64,000 bases of DNA. Origin: Dipteronia dyeriana (lineage: Eukaryota > Streptophyta > Magnoliopsida > Sapindales > Sapindaceae). Positions 34,141-46,261 of this stretch are shown one piece after another. Made by a program: the position numbers and the translations under genes. Below the pieces are notes generated by a model. It was not told the origin of the DNA. It made no database searches and worked only from the letters and a program-made list of their open reading frames with translations. The stretch's first letter is position 1, and each line of letters opens with the position of its first letter. Where the stretch lies: positions 57,078,597-57,142,596 of the forward strand of contig CM065303.1 in the NCBI GenBank assembly GCA_032871835.1. Direction: 5' to 3'.

Positions 34141-34664
34141 TGCGTGGGTGTAGTTTGCCAATGAACGAGAATTTGAAAGGTTCAATGCCTAAAAAAAGGA
34201 TACATGGGGCACAATACAAATTTTGTAATAGTTTATGAAGTATCAGTGCCAATTATACTTTCTCTTAAAGATGTAAAACTTGACTTTACAATGATTCGAA
34301 ACTTTTGAACAAATATAAAAGAATTAAACATCATTTACCATCTATAGTCATACAACTAAATCTGTGATCATAAAAAAGAGTTTACAAACGATAGTAACAT
34401 TGTTAATAAAGTAAAATCATAAGGGAAAAACATTAGCGGCTTGTATTTTGTATAGATTTTATTAAATGATCTCAATTATATTTGGGAGATGGCATAAAGC
34501 ATTGTTGCAAATAAATTAAACAATTTGTAACTTTACACAAATTAACATTCAAAATCAATAAGAAACTTTTTTTTTTATAAAGATCAACAACATCACTGGT
34601 TAACAATCAAACAATATATTTAACAAACACAGAATACTCTGTTCACAAAGAATCAGGTAAAACA

Positions 34665-34940
34665 TCAGTGATATAGGGTAGCATTGACAACAGTGAGGTT
34701 AACCTCATCCCAGTTTTCATCCGGCTGCATCTTCTTCATGTAGTATTTGAAGAGGTCGAAACCGGTCTGGTGACCATTTGAATAACATCGTTGGAAATCA
34801 CGAATACTGTATCTGGATGCCTTGAATCACTTCAAATTGCCATCATCAGACGCTTGATAAGCGAGATCAACGTGCTCCTCCTCTAAGGCTGTCACTCGTT
34901 TTTCCAGGTGTTTGAAAAAGAATTTGACGAACTCATTCAT
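34665..34940 (-). pseudogene. Unrecognised coding-like fragment of repeat C1
   Basis: On the minus strand from an ATG at 34940 the frame reads MNEFVKFFFKHLEKRVTALE... and ends ...VNLTVVNATLYH with a stop at 34665. One internal TGA stop lies near 34828. Composition and length suggest a real former exon with a helical N-terminal half. No family recognised. Confidence 0.45.
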
Positions 34941-34999
34941 TTTAGTATTTTCAACTGATTTGCATTTTTTTCATCCATTGTACAGAACCGATGGATATC

Positions 35000-37030
35000 G
35001 AGATTTCATATAATTGATATTTTTGTAAACACTGAAAGAGAATATAAGAAAATGATATTATGATAAAGACAGAGACTTGTAACCATAATTTATACACAAT
35101 TTAAGTGGTAGTAGAGGATTAAAAATGTTGCTTATTTTTTAAAAGTAATAAACGTTTTTTGAGAACTTTTGAATAATAATTAATAAGTAATACATGTTTT
35201 TGATAATATGTTGATGAGAGTTTACTTTTTAATTATCTACATGTCATTATTCTTAAGATGTGTTTGCTTTATTTATTTATTTACTTAAGAACAAGTGTTG
35301 ATTTAAATAATTAAAATTGTTTGCAAATATATGATAAAGGACTAGTAAAACTTTTAATGAAATAAATAATACAAGTAATTGTGCAACTAAATATGAAATA
35401 AATTAAGGTATTGAGTTCAAATATATCGGTTGATTCATGGTTTACCTACACTTGTAAGTTTAAAAGGGTTTGACGACAATCGTAATTTAGAATTATGACC
35501 TTGATAATAACCAATTCATATATACTTGTAAGTCTTGTAACCCTAATTTATACACAATTTAAGTGGACATCAAAGATTAAAAAGGATACTTATTTTTTAA
35601 AAGTAATAAACAAGTGTTTATTGTTTTACTGATTATGATGGCTCAAAAACATCATATATTGTTAAAAACACATGTTGTTCAAATTATCGAATTGGACATG
35701 GATGAATCCATATCCAAAACATATAATTCTTAAAATTGATCAATATCCGAATATTTTAGTTATCTGATCGTATTGAACCGATCCTATATAATACATGATT
35801 GGATCGGAACTGGGCATCAAAAAGATGGATTGAACTCGTATGCATCTGAATCTGGATGCTCTAGGGAGTAGAAGAAAATTTGTGATTCATTCTGATTAAT
35901 CTTCCTTCTTAATAATGTTGAATTTTTTATTAGATACAAGGAAATGAATCAGTTCCAAAGCCAAAGATCGTAGTTCTCAAACGAGTAATACAAAAAGATT
36001 TTGGAGCATCTTCGGGTTTAGGTATTGTTCCTCCAAAGATCTTAGTATCAAGTACTTCTGGACGAGCTCTAATATGATTGGATTTTGTAAGTAAGCATCT
36101 CTTGTAAAATATCGTGTTTAAAGTAATGCTAGACTTAACCCAACTAGTTGTGTGTCAAATGACAAAAGGATATATATATATATATATTTATGTAATTATG
36201 TTTAACATCCCTCGTCACATTATATGGATAAAATTGTCTAAGTTACAAGCACAAAAATGAGTTGGAATATATTTTTATTATGTTTTTATCACATTCAAGG
36301 ATCATTTTAAATAATTAATAATATTTTTGAGATATATGTTAATTACTGTTTTAAAATATAGACAACAAAATTTTTAATTAATGTTTTGTTTAACATAACT
36401 TTTGGGATATAAACATCAACAACTCCGAATTGGATCAGTCTCTACTCTCTCCTCAACAATAATCGCTTAGACCACTAAAACCTTACCTAATGAAGACATA
36501 GTTGGAGAAGTGATACAACCAAATAATTTTCATTACAAAACGAATAAACCGGAAAAAGATGGATTATTTTGGGAAAGAATTTTTGAAAATTGTACTCCTA
36601 CCATTTTTATAATATATAAAAACTATGTTAATAGTATATTTATAATCAAATACAATCTCTACATTATTAAAAGAAGTTATTAACAATTTAATATATAAAA
36701 TAAATATAATTTTTAAATAAGAAATAAGGGTAGAAACTTATAAATTTGAAAGATAGCGGGAAATGTATGAAACTACAAAACTCTTGGGATTGAAAAAAAT
36801 TACTCTTTTGTGTACTAAATTTGGTATTGGCATTCACACATGCATATGAGATGGTCAAAGCATTTAAAGATTTAATGACAAGTGGCAATCATTATGAGAA
36901 TGATGCACAGAAGCTAAAGTGACTTGTTTCATTTCATCCATAATAAGATAAACATCAATAAATTTCAAATTTAGCCAAAATAAAAAGATGAAAATATCCT
37001 ATGATAACTATAGGATATGTAATTAATTAT
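35000..37030. other. AT-rich intergenic DNA, no feature identified
   Basis: Contains a short TA repeat near 36170-36187 and a few purine-rich lines. The only open frames are short and low-complexity. Confidence 0.5.
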
Positions 37031-37210
37031 TATAAAATAAGACAACCTTAATTCAGTCCACTAGTGTCAACTTGTTTAGAAATGTAATGCGATTTTACAT
37101 AATATTTTTTTATCAACAAAAGACATTTTTAATGACACTAATAGAAATTTAGCATTTTACATAAAGGTTTGTGACAATGCTTTTTAATTTAATTGTGACT
37201 AAAAATATAT

Positions 37211-37320
37211 GGGTTTTATTGGAAACTAACCCATTTGGGAGGCTGAAATCAATAACTAACCTCTTTTTGAAAAAAATTACAAAACTAATTTCTTTTTGAT
37301 GTGTAAGTACTACTATACCC
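37211..37320 (+). repeat. Left TIR of the Mutator-like element
   Basis: Inverted match to 46140-46261. It is cut at 37320 by the insertion of a retroelement now seen as a solo LTR. Confidence 0.85.
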
Positions 37321-38835
37321 TGAAAAGTCCTCATTTATTGATTGACTTGTTTCGTGAACAAATCACATTTTTGGGGTATTATGTATGGGTTTCTTAGGCT
37401 CTCAAGACCTCAAGAGGAGAAGCACCAAATGTAAAATTCTTGTGCTTACTTACTTTAAAGAGATAGTTGCACACACTCATAAATTCATGCATAACCCTTA
37501 CTCATATATGTTTTGTGTTTATTCTTGTGTGCGTTTTGGTTTAATTAACTCTTGTTGATTTATTTACATCTTGTAATTAAATGTTTTATGTCATGTTTGG
37601 CATTAGAATATGATGCATTTTTCATCACTCTTGAACTTATTGATTTTGTGTAATTGAGTGTTGAAAATAGGCATTGCGCTAGTGGAGCGCTACTCGACCA
37701 GTGCACCTCACCAGCGTAACATTCCAATGGATTGTCGCATGTGTTGCGCCACTGAGTTGCGCTGCTGCACCCGCGTAAAGATACAAAAATGGGCAGTGCG
37801 CTGGTGGTGCGCTACTCGACTAGCACAGCTTCACCAGCGCAACATTCCAGTGGATCATCGCATGTGTTGCGCCACTGAGCTGCGCCAGTCGACCAGCACC
37901 TTAAAAAAATTAGGATGTGCGCTACTCGACCAGCGCACGTCACCAGAGCACACAGAGGAAGCTGGTGTGAGAGTTCAGAACGTCACATATTTTTCTTAGA
38001 ACACATTTCAAAAGAAAAACTCTTCCAAGAACTCATTTTTAATCACTCAAAGCATTTCCATGTGCATAAAAACTTCATCTTGCATCATCTAAGTTCATTT
38101 AGAGTGCATCAATGGATAGGGTTGCTTCATTACATCTTGTTTGGTAAGTTCTTCACTATCTTCTTACAAGTTAAGTGTTTTGCTTGCTAAACTTCTCTTT
38201 AATTATTTGTTTGCTCTTAGAACATTTTTAGATACATATTAGAGATTGTTGTGATGACATGATTGAGTGTTGTATTGTGATAGCTTCATAGGATTGTTTG
38301 ATCCATGTTTAGCTAAGCTTTTTGAACATGTCATTTAGCTCTTGGTATCTAGGATTGCATTAATTGTCATCTCATTATCCTAGATAAGCATATAGAGTTT
38401 CCTAGCCTTATTTGTTCTTTGAATATTATCATATATTCACTTAGGGCATTTTTATCTCTTCATTGAGAAGTAAGACTTGTGTTACTTCTAGGAGTAGGTA
38501 GCTTAAATTGCAAGCAAGATGGACTAGGTTTACTTATACCGGGATTAGGTAGTGGTGGTGGATTAAACCGGGATTAGGTTGTAAAACCTTTTCCATTAGT
38601 GATTCGAGGTTCTAGTGTGACGCACTCATCAGGCCGTGGTTTTTCCCATTTGGAGGGTTTCTACGTATATCTCAAGTGTCTTTACTATTTCTGCATTTAT
38701 TACACTTGTAGTATTTTTGTAACTAGATAGGGGTATTTTTGTCAACTTGACTTTTAACGAAAATTGGGTAAAATTTATTTAAAATCTATTCACCCCTCCT
38801 CTAGATTAATATTACACACCATAATATTTGTTTCA
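37321..38835 (+). repeat. Solo LTR of the A/B copia family, TACCC target duplication
   Basis: It starts TGAAAAGTCCTCATTTATTG and ends ATATTTGTTTCA. TACCC flanks it at 37316-37320 and 38836-38840. The general layout matches the LTRs of elements A and B: TTGATTG.CTTGTTTCGT start, CACACACTCATA, a GC-rich core, TAGATAAGCAT, the GTTTTTCCCATTTGGAGGG box, and CTATTCACCCC near the end. It is embedded in the left part of the MULE. Confidence 0.9.
37668..37945. repeat. GC-rich tandem repeat in solo LTR core, about 122-bp period
   Basis: GCGCTA(G/C)T...CGAC(C/T)AG...CACCAGCG.AACATTCCA and GCATGTGTTGCGCCACTGAG occur twice, followed by a third partial unit. GC content contrasts strongly with the AT-rich surroundings. 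Confidence 0.85.
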
Positions 38836-38840
38836 TACCC

Positions 38841-39365
38841 TTACTTCCTTTTTCATTTCAGCCTATCCATTCTATTTATACCTATTATCCCACCACAACA
38901 CCATTATTTTCCTCATTCCACCTCTCTCTCCACCACACCTAATTTCGGTTTCTCTCTTTCTCCTCTCTATTTTTTTTTTGTTCTATCTTCCTTCATTTTA
39001 AATTTTAGTAATTATTTACATTCTCCACCATTGAACAATTCAAAAATATTCATCCACAACAAGGGTACCTTTGTATTCAAGCTTTAAGGTGAGTTTTTTT
39101 TTTTTTTTGAATTTTTTTAGTTGAATCTCGGATTTAATTGTATTTGTGTTAATTTGTATTGGAAATAGTTTACATTTGCATAATAAAACATGAGTCTTGT
39201 GTTTGTTGGGATCAATTTAAAGTTTAAACAAAAATCTAAAGTATATTTCTATTTTTCATCTCTTTTTTACTTTCATTTTGCATTAGGGCTGCCTTTTTTT
39301 TTTTGTGGAAATTGTTTTCAACAATGTAATAGAGCATGGGTCTTGGTTGAATATGATGTTGGAGT
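38841..39365. other. MULE interior between two solo LTRs
   Basis: T/C-rich, no gene. The stretch 39280-39360 (GCATTAGGG...AATGTAATAGAGC...GATGTTGG) is repeated at 41960-42035 within the same element. Confidence 0.5.
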
Positions 39366-41871
39366 TGTAGGGAATAAATGGTTTAGAAACGCAACGGAAG
39401 CCTGAGAAAAACGAGATTAGGGTTTGCGTATAAAAAAAAAATCCCTTTTATGAAATGAGAACCTTAACCCTAGATTAATTGATGTATATAAAAGTATCGT
39501 ACCTTTTTCGCGTGACAATTGAACAAGAGCCGAATTGATTCCGCAAGATCTTCCAATCCAATCACGAACGTTAATCACCTAGGAGTGTGTGCTCCATTTC
39601 TTTAAATTGTATTCCTGAGGACGGAGACAAAGCAAAATCTTTTCTTTGTTAGTTACAAATATCCTCCAAGAGACAAATCCAAGAACGTTCGGTCACTTGT
39701 GAATTATCAATTAATTTGATTGAAACTCGTGTGAACCTTGATTCGATGTTATACACAAAACCCTTTTGATGTAAAGGATACTAGTGTACTATCGAAAACA
39801 AAAACGTTCCCTTTTTTTCTCTACTTGGCCGAATTCACACACTATTGATTAGAGATGATCGAATTTTATCTAGAGTAAAATCAGATTTTTCTCCTTCAAA
39901 ATTCCTATGATGGCCGAAAGTTTCTCTAGAAAAAATAAGCTTGGCCGAAATCACCTCTCTTTGCTTTTGGGCTGGCCGAATTCATCATGCTCATATGTAT
40001 AGGATCATAAATTCTTTCGTAAGAAGGATTCACTTGGTTGGCAAGAATCCTTTCCTTAGGTGGATTTATTTGGTAGTTAGAATCCTTATCTAAAAGAAAA
40101 TCCTATCCTATCCTATATTCATATGTCATGACCGAATTTCCCCTCTTTGATGTAGATTAGGAGAGTTTATCTTTCCTAAGAAGGATTACTTGATGGACAA
40201 GAATCCTATCCTTAGGTAGATTAACTTGGTGGTTATGAATCCTTTTCAAATAAGAATTCTACCACTAAGTAGTTTTACTTGGTGACCAAGAATCTTTTTC
40301 CAAAAAGAATCTTTTTCCAAAAAGAATCTTTTTCCAAAAAGAATTCTTTCCTACACCAAGACTCCTAATCCAACTCAATAGTGTGTTTGTAACCATATTA
40401 AAGACTTCCTAATTTGATTAGATAAATAACTCTTTTTATTTATCTACTTATCAAATATAGTCTTTAACTTTAACTATACTACCAACAATAGCATAGTTTT
40501 AGGAGACCATCTCCTAATAGGAAAAGATTTTGACTTTTAATTAAATAATTAATTAATCAACAAATTAATTAATTTTCATTTAATTAAATAATAATAAAAT
40601 AAAAATAATATATTTAAGCTATTCTCTATAGCCATTGTCGCCCATACCTAGTATAAAGGCAATATATTATTTTTCTTATTTTATTAAATCCATTGGACCT
40701 TAATAAAGAGTCCACATGTGAACTAGACCTATTCTTACAAAAAGAAACAAGTTCACATGCCTTATTATAATTCTAGATGGACCCCTAAATTTGTCCGGTA
40801 GAATATATCAAGTGATCCATGCAAGTTCGTGTGGATTGAGGATCTTGGCTGGCTATCTAAATTTAAGCTTCAATAGACACAACCCAATCACAATCAACAA
40901 ATGATTCACTTAGGTCAAATCTATTTAATTTTAGTTCATTCCACTAAACAAATAAAATTGAACTCTTAAATAAAGATAGAATAAGTTGATGTTACTCCTT
41001 CGTACCCTAGACAACCTTATTGGAGAAAGTGTATCCTCGTGAAGAATACCAGCAATCACCAAGAGCTCATATACCGCCTATAGCTCTCCAAGTTACCATA
41101 TTTACTCATATGACCACATTTTGAACTTGGATATTTTGACTTGTCCAAAAGCCATGTTTCAATAGACACTATTGAAAACTTAACGTTAAGATTTAATACC
41201 CAATACCTCAAAACATCCATATGATGGTATTCTACTCTCATTCAATAAATGGAGCCACAATGACCATATCTATAAATGAAGTCCTCTATCGATTAACAAA
41301 TGAATACCACCAAACTATCGAGGATAGACTATGCTATATAATCGTACTCATTGATAGCTCAAATGATAACACTTGCAACCATAAGTCCATCATTTATGTC
41401 AGGATTGAGATAGACTCTCCGATTGTCTTCAAATGAAAACTTTTATCCATTGACGGTTCTAGATAAAGTATTTCATTGTGATCCTATTCAATACACCCAG
41501 TGCACTAGATTCTTTTGCCCAAAGACACCACACTTTGATGATTTTAGACTCATAATAACACATTTGATCCCACTCAAATGCTAGCAAAAGAATCTACAAC
41601 TTTGACAAGATAAAGGTGCCCAACCTTCTATCTTAAGTTATGAATATTATTCAAAACTAACTAAAGAATTGTATCTACCTCATACATATCCAGATGTATG
41701 AACAATTCTTCTTTTCTCTTTGTCTTTTGACCTTATGATTATTTACTTTTGACAATTATAATAATTAAACTATAAATGCTATAAGATTTGTTAAACTAGA
41801 AATCAATTTATTCATATGAAAAGATTGTTAATTACAATATTACACTCTTGCTATCGAGCATAATCCTAACA
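39366..41871 (-). repeat. Solo LTR, 2.5 kb, GGAGT target duplication
   Basis: Borders are TGTAGGGAAT and CCTAACA; on the minus strand TGTTAGGATTATGCTCGA...TTCCCTACA. The perfect 5-bp duplication GGAGT lies at 39361-39365 and 41872-41876. The minus orientation is preferred because GCTTCCGTTGCGTTTC near that strand's 3' end resembles known plant copia LTR ends. No internal domain remains. Confidence 0.9.
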
Positions 41872-42109
41872 GGAGTGATCAATTTTTTTTTTATATATAT
41901 ATATATATATATAAATTTATAGTTTATTTTATGTTTGAATAATTTTTTAGTTTAATTTGTGCATTAGGGTTGTTTATTTTTGTCAAAATAGTTGACATGA
42001 ATGTAATAGAGCTTGAGTCTTGTGTGAATTTGATGTTGGTGTGGTTAATTTTCCATTGTTGGATTGAATCTGCACAATTGGTAGTCTTCTTTTTTTGAAA
42101 AAGTGTCCA

Positions 42110-42340
42110 CTACAGTTTTTCCTAACAGCGTTGGGAGTTCCCAACAAAGTTAGAAATTCCCAATTCAGAGTTGAGAATTCCAAAATGTGTTAGGAATTCC
42201 CAACTGCATTTGCATTTGGAATTCCCAACTCAGTTTGAAATTGCTAATAGTGTTGGAAATTCTTAATTGTATTGGAAATTCCTAATGCAGTTGGGTATTC
42301 CTAATGCAGTTGGAAATTCCCAACACAGTTAAGAATTCTA
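42110..42340. repeat. Array of palindromic units (GTTGGGAATTCCCAAC type), left copy
   Basis: About ten diverged units with a spacing near 20-24 bp. Each is centred on GAATTC/AATTCC and is itself an inverted repeat (GTTAGGAATTCCTAAC consensus). It lies just before the MULE N-terminal domain. Confidence 0.85.
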
Positions 42341-42446
42341 GTGGTATCAAGATTAATATAGTTTTGATTTAGAATATTTTGTAAATTCACTTTACCATGA
42401 GTATAGAATATTTGTTTAGGAATTTAATCATGGATTTTTTATTCAT

Positions 42447-42698
42447 TTGAAAGGTTGCAAGGATAAAATTCGGTTCGTTGTTTTATACGATGAGGAATGG
42501 AGTGAAAGTGGTGGGAAGTTCAAGTATCAATCTGGAAAGTCAAGACTAATTTCAGTTTCAAGTGAAACCTTGTATGAATCGTTAGAAGACATCATATCTT
42601 GTCTTGTTAATGTCAATCGAAATGAGTTCTCCATCAAAATAAAGTTCTTGTTTAATTCACCGGAGGTGTTAGCACCGTTGGCATTCTACGTTGTTTAA
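42447..42698 (+). pseudogene. MULE transposase N-terminal (MuDR-type) domain remnant
   Basis: The 83-codon frame reads IRFVVLYDEEWSESGGKFKY, then SGKSRLISVSSETLYESLED and a KIKFLFNSPEVLAPLAFYVV end. This matches the N-terminal PB1-like domain of plant MULE transposases (a V.YDG.W...Y..G start, then a hydrophobic helix, then a short sheet). The zinc finger, catalytic DDE and SWIM parts are missing, so this is an internal-deletion derivative. Confidence 0.7.
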
Positions 42699-42699
42699 G

Positions 42700-43640
42700 T
42701 AGTATTCAAAACTACATTGGAAGTGTGTTATGTTCGAAGTGTTGTTACATTTTATCTATATTTGCTGGAAGTTTTGTGTAATGTTGACAGTATTATTTGG
42801 TACATTATTACATTTGCTTGGTACATTTTACGTATAATGTTAATGGATTTCATGAAAGTTGTGTAATGTTGACAGTGTTGCGTAATGTTAAGATTTCTGT
42901 TTTACAATTCACAAATACTATTAATGTATTTCATGGAAATGGTTGGCTAAATAGTTGCATACAAAATCCTATAGATGAAAGTGTTGGTAAATAGTTGCTT
43001 TCATGTCTAAATAGCTTACAGAAAAAAAGGATGCAAAATTCTACGGATACAAAATTCAGCAGATACAAAAATCAAAATCTGCATTCAAAATCTACATTTA
43101 AATTCAAAATCTGCATTCAAAATAAAAATCTGCATATATCCCTGCCATTTAAATTCAAAAATATCTGTCACAGCTACATTTTTACATGCAATAATCAACA
43201 TTCTGCAGTTTGTTACCACATGGCATATACACACAAAAGTCACCACATGGCATATGCATACAAAATTAGTTGATACAATTCAGTTAATGTTATTCCAACA
43301 TCTCCAGCACAATAGTTGTTCACAATGCTATTTTAGATCGCTAAAGATTTAAACAAATATTTGACTTTATCGGCTTGGACCAAGTCGATAGATTCACCAT
43401 GTATCTAATGCTCCAAAAACTTGATGACAAAAAGTCCACAATCACATGTTTTCTGTTCCGACATATGTACAGGAGCAGCCATCTCATTTCTTCATGTTCT
43501 ACGACCTGGCAACTATTGCCTCATCAATTCACTTCTTTTTTTTTTCTTTGTCATTTGGGCTGGATCAACTTTTGGGTTAGACAAATAGGCTTGGGCTTAG
43601 TAAAAGTGGGTTGGGATTTTATGCCAACAATTCTATTCTT
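42700..43640. other. MULE interior without clear coding sequence
   Basis: Contains AAAATCTGCAT-rich short repeats at 43060-43140 and the paired phrase CACATGGCATAT at 43220-43255. No domain recognised. Confidence 0.45.
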
Positions 43641-43649
43641 TTCATTTTT

Positions 43650-43997
43650 TTACATACTATTGGGCAGGATAACTTTGAATCTTGGGCCTTTGGATTTATC
43701 AGTCTTTTTTTTGTTCAAATCTTTTGAGTTTGGATTTAGGCTTAGGACTATTTCTGAAGCTAGACTCGACAGGTTACACTGTATTTGTCTAAGGAGTAGA
43801 TGATGAACTAGCTGTCTAAAAAACTTCAGCTCATGTATTTCTAAAAATTTCTCGAAGCATGTTGTGCGGAATAAAGCCAATTGAGCCTCTGACAACTATT
43901 CCTTGATCTGCTTTATAGCAACCGTTGACGAAGTGCTGTTTATATTTACCGGGAAATGTTCAGAAACCTTTACTAACAAATCAACCTCTTCTCTCAT
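43650..43997 (-). pseudogene. DUF1985 (Ulp1-transposon associated) fragment
   Basis: On the minus strand from an ATG at 43997 the frame reads MREEVDLLVKVSEHF... A TAG stop lies near 43898, after which the same frame continues with ALFRTTCFEKFLEI and RQLVHHLLLRQ. These phrases are the hallmark of DUF1985, the domain that precedes a Ulp1-like SUMO protease in Kaonashi-type plant MULEs. The protease part is not visible. The stop and the missing downstream exons make it a pseudogene. Confidence 0.72.
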
Positions 43998-44129
43998 TCT
44001 ATTTTCCTAAAATATAACATAAAACCATTAAAAAAATACAAATCATCTAACTTAATTCACAACAGTCTACATGCACAGCTCTATAAATATTCGATTCAAC
44101 GCTAATAGTTAAAAATTAAAATCCAAACG

Positions 44130-44500
44130 CTGTTATAAATTCCTAACGTTGTTTGGAGTTCCTAACAGGGTTTAGAATTCCTAACACTGTTAGAAACTCC
44201 TAACATCGTTTAGAAATCCAAACATTGTTAGGAATTCCAAACTCTGTTATGAATTCCAAACTTTGTTTTGGAATTCCTAACGTTGTTATCACTCCAAAAA
44301 TAGTTATGCATTCCAAACTACAATTGAGAATTACGAACAACACAACCTAGTCTCGTTTAGAAATCCAGACACTGTTAGGAATTCCAAACTCTGTTATGAA
44401 TTCCAAACTTTGTTTTGGAATTCCTAACGTTGTTATCACTCTAAACATAGTTACGTATTCCAAACTGCAATTGAGAATTATGAACAACACAACCTAGTCA
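44130..44500. repeat. Array of palindromic units, right copy, with 147-bp duplication
   Basis: The same GTTAGGAATTCC-type units as at 42110-42340. A higher-order duplication repeats the block starting GTTAGGAATTCCAAACTCTG at 44227 and 44374 (147 bp apart), each ending in GAACAACACAACCTAGTC. Confidence 0.88.
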
Positions 44501-46139
44501 ATACCCAAACATTGTTCCAAACACCAAACACAACAATAACATTCAAATTGCGAATACACCAACCAGTAAACTTCATATAAATTCAAATTCATTACACCGA
44601 CTATGAACCCAACATTTGAGGTAAATTTCTACACTATTGGCAGCCCAGAATGTTGATAGAATAAGCAATTGTTAACAAGGCACCTCAAGTGCATAGTCAT
44701 TGTAGAAGCAACTAGGTGAAAAACAGAAGAAAGACTCTCATTCATTTGGATCATCATGATAAAATTACAAGTTTTTTTCCAATAAAACCATTCCCAACTA
44801 TAAATCAGCAATATTATCCACCACCAAATGTTTCTCAACAAAAAGATAAAATTAGCTGAATATATGTATCAACCTAACTATTAAATAAGATTTAATTCAC
44901 TAACTAAAGATAAAAGAAAAACTGTAAAAACTTAAATCTGACACCAATTAACATCTAAAGATTGCAGTCAGAAAAATGCAATTTTGATAGACCTATAAGA
45001 CCATTTAAGTTCCTCCTCACTTGTGCTCCTCTCTGCCACAATCTGAGTTTCTAAGAGTACGGCGTGCCATCCTTGTTTTCAAGTGTCAAGACCAACACTT
45101 ACGTAATAGAATTATAAAGATTTATTATCTAAAACATTGGGCATTCTTAAAATGCAAAATTAACATAAAGCATAACAACTTTAAATTTTTATCAGTAACA
45201 TATCAAAAATTATTTACCACTAACAACAAAAAATGAATCAATTATAACAAGACGGAATACCAAATCATTTAACAAAAAATTTGCAGACCATGTTCATTCT
45301 ATGTACTAATAAAGTTTTTCTTCTCTTTTCTCTCTGCGGAAGCTTTACGACTTATTGGAATCTCTAACCTAATTGGTAATGGGTCCAAGCTAAAAGGTTT
45401 ATCATCATTTGTACTAGCACTATATCATGCCTTAAAATACTGATAGTAAGAAACTAAGGGTTTTTTTTTCTTTTTTTTCTATATAAAATCTTATGATAAT
45501 TTCAAATTCATATACAGAACAAATAATTTCAAACCACTCCAAAACAGACACCCAAAAACAACAACTGAAATAAAAAATTGAAGACCCAACAAGGATTCTT
45601 AAAAATGAGGGATTTTTAATATCATTTACAGATATTTCAAACTAAAATTAATTAGGGTTCAATAGTCAACTTCACAAATAATAATTCAAAAATTCAAGTA
45701 CCATTACCTTCAATCGTCGACTTCAACCTTCTAGTCCTTTAGTCGTTCAACCGGTCTTCAATCATCGACTTCAACTTCACAAATAATTGTCGACTTCAAT
45801 TGTTCAACAGTCCTTCAGTTGTCATCTTCAACCTTCCGGTGTCGTCGTCGTCTTCAAACTTCCAGCACTCCCTCGTCGTCTTGAATAACAGAGATTTGGT
45901 GGATTTTAGACAGGTTAGGGATTTTGAAATAGAGTAGGGAATTTGAGAGGTTAGGTCGAGAGCTGCCGGAGAGGTTTGGGATTTTGGAATCTCACTATAG
46001 GTTTGGTCGATTTGAAACAGGAGAGGGATTTTGAGAGTGGTTTGGGATTTTGAAAATTGGCAATAGCTTTGGTCGATTTGAAATGGTTTTAGGGATTTAG
46101 AGTGTTTCACTGTACCTTTCAGTAGGAATGTATTTTTTA
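44500..46139. other. MULE right interior, no gene recognised
   Basis: AT-rich DNA, then (TCGTC)-rich and GGGATTTTG-repeating sequence at 45830-46100 adjoining the TIR. Open frames here are short and of repeat composition. Confidence 0.45.
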
Positions 46140-46261
46140 AAGAAAATTTTTTAAAGAAAAAAAGACAATATTATCGTAAAAAAGTTAGTTTTACAACTTT
46201 TTCAAAAAGAAGTTAGTTATTATTTTGAACTTCTCAAATGAGTTAGTTTTCAATAAAACCC
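46140..46261 (-). repeat. Right TIR of the Mutator-like element
   Basis: Reverse complement begins GGGTTTTATTGAAAACTAAC and matches 37211-37320 with moderate divergence. Confidence 0.87.

Larger units (their letters stand above)
31660..35000. mobile_element. Old unclassified repeat, copy C1
   Basis: Segments 31715-32125 and 33690-33840 match 37050-37200, 46290-46460 and 46620-46760 in the same order and strand. Examples are ACTGTAACCGAACGACAAAC versus ACTATAACCGAACAACAAAT, and GATGCAAAGTTCAA...GAGCAATTATTACAATC. It is therefore a dispersed element present twice here. C1 carries two tandem arrays and minus-strand coding-like pieces. A coiled-coil-like stretch lies at about 33860-33790 (SLDEEYQRLHREMTVLEVEK). 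Superfamily unknown. Confidence 0.55.
37211..46261. mobile_element. Mutator-like element (Kaonashi-type organisation) with long TIRs
   Basis: Terminal inverted repeats of about 110 bp start GGGTTTTATTG(G/A)AAACTAAC at 37211 and, inverted, end at 46261. Both contain AATAACTAAC(C/T)TCTTTTTGAAAAA. The flanks AAAATATAT (37202-37210) and AAAATCTAT (46262-46270) form a 9-bp target duplication with one mismatch, the Mutator hallmark. Repeat C1 retains the uninterrupted target (ACTAAATATATTACCATGG near 31867). Without two later LTR insertions the element is about 5 kb. It carries a MULE N-terminal domain on the plus strand and a DUF1985 fragment on the minus strand. Confidence 0.87.

Noticed and set aside
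33958..34164. Gly/Val/Trp-rich open frame
   Set aside because: Low-complexity translation of the GGGGGT microsatellite.
37658..37999. 113-codon Cys-rich open frame
   Set aside because: Produced by the tandem repeat in the solo LTR core; the protein is just the repeated DNA translated.
43375..43803. 142-codon open frame on plus strand
   Set aside because: Antisense to the DUF1985 fragment; the minus strand gives the recognisable motifs.
42110..44500. Possible CRISPR-like arrays
   Set aside because: Units are degenerate palindromes with variable spacing and no unique spacers, in a plant transposon; not CRISPR.
45796..46110. 104-codon minus-strand open frame with repeated FQIDQ(S/T)Y phrases
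   Set aside because: Arises from GATTTTGG(A/G)-type DNA repeats next to the MULE TIR; no protein family resemblance.
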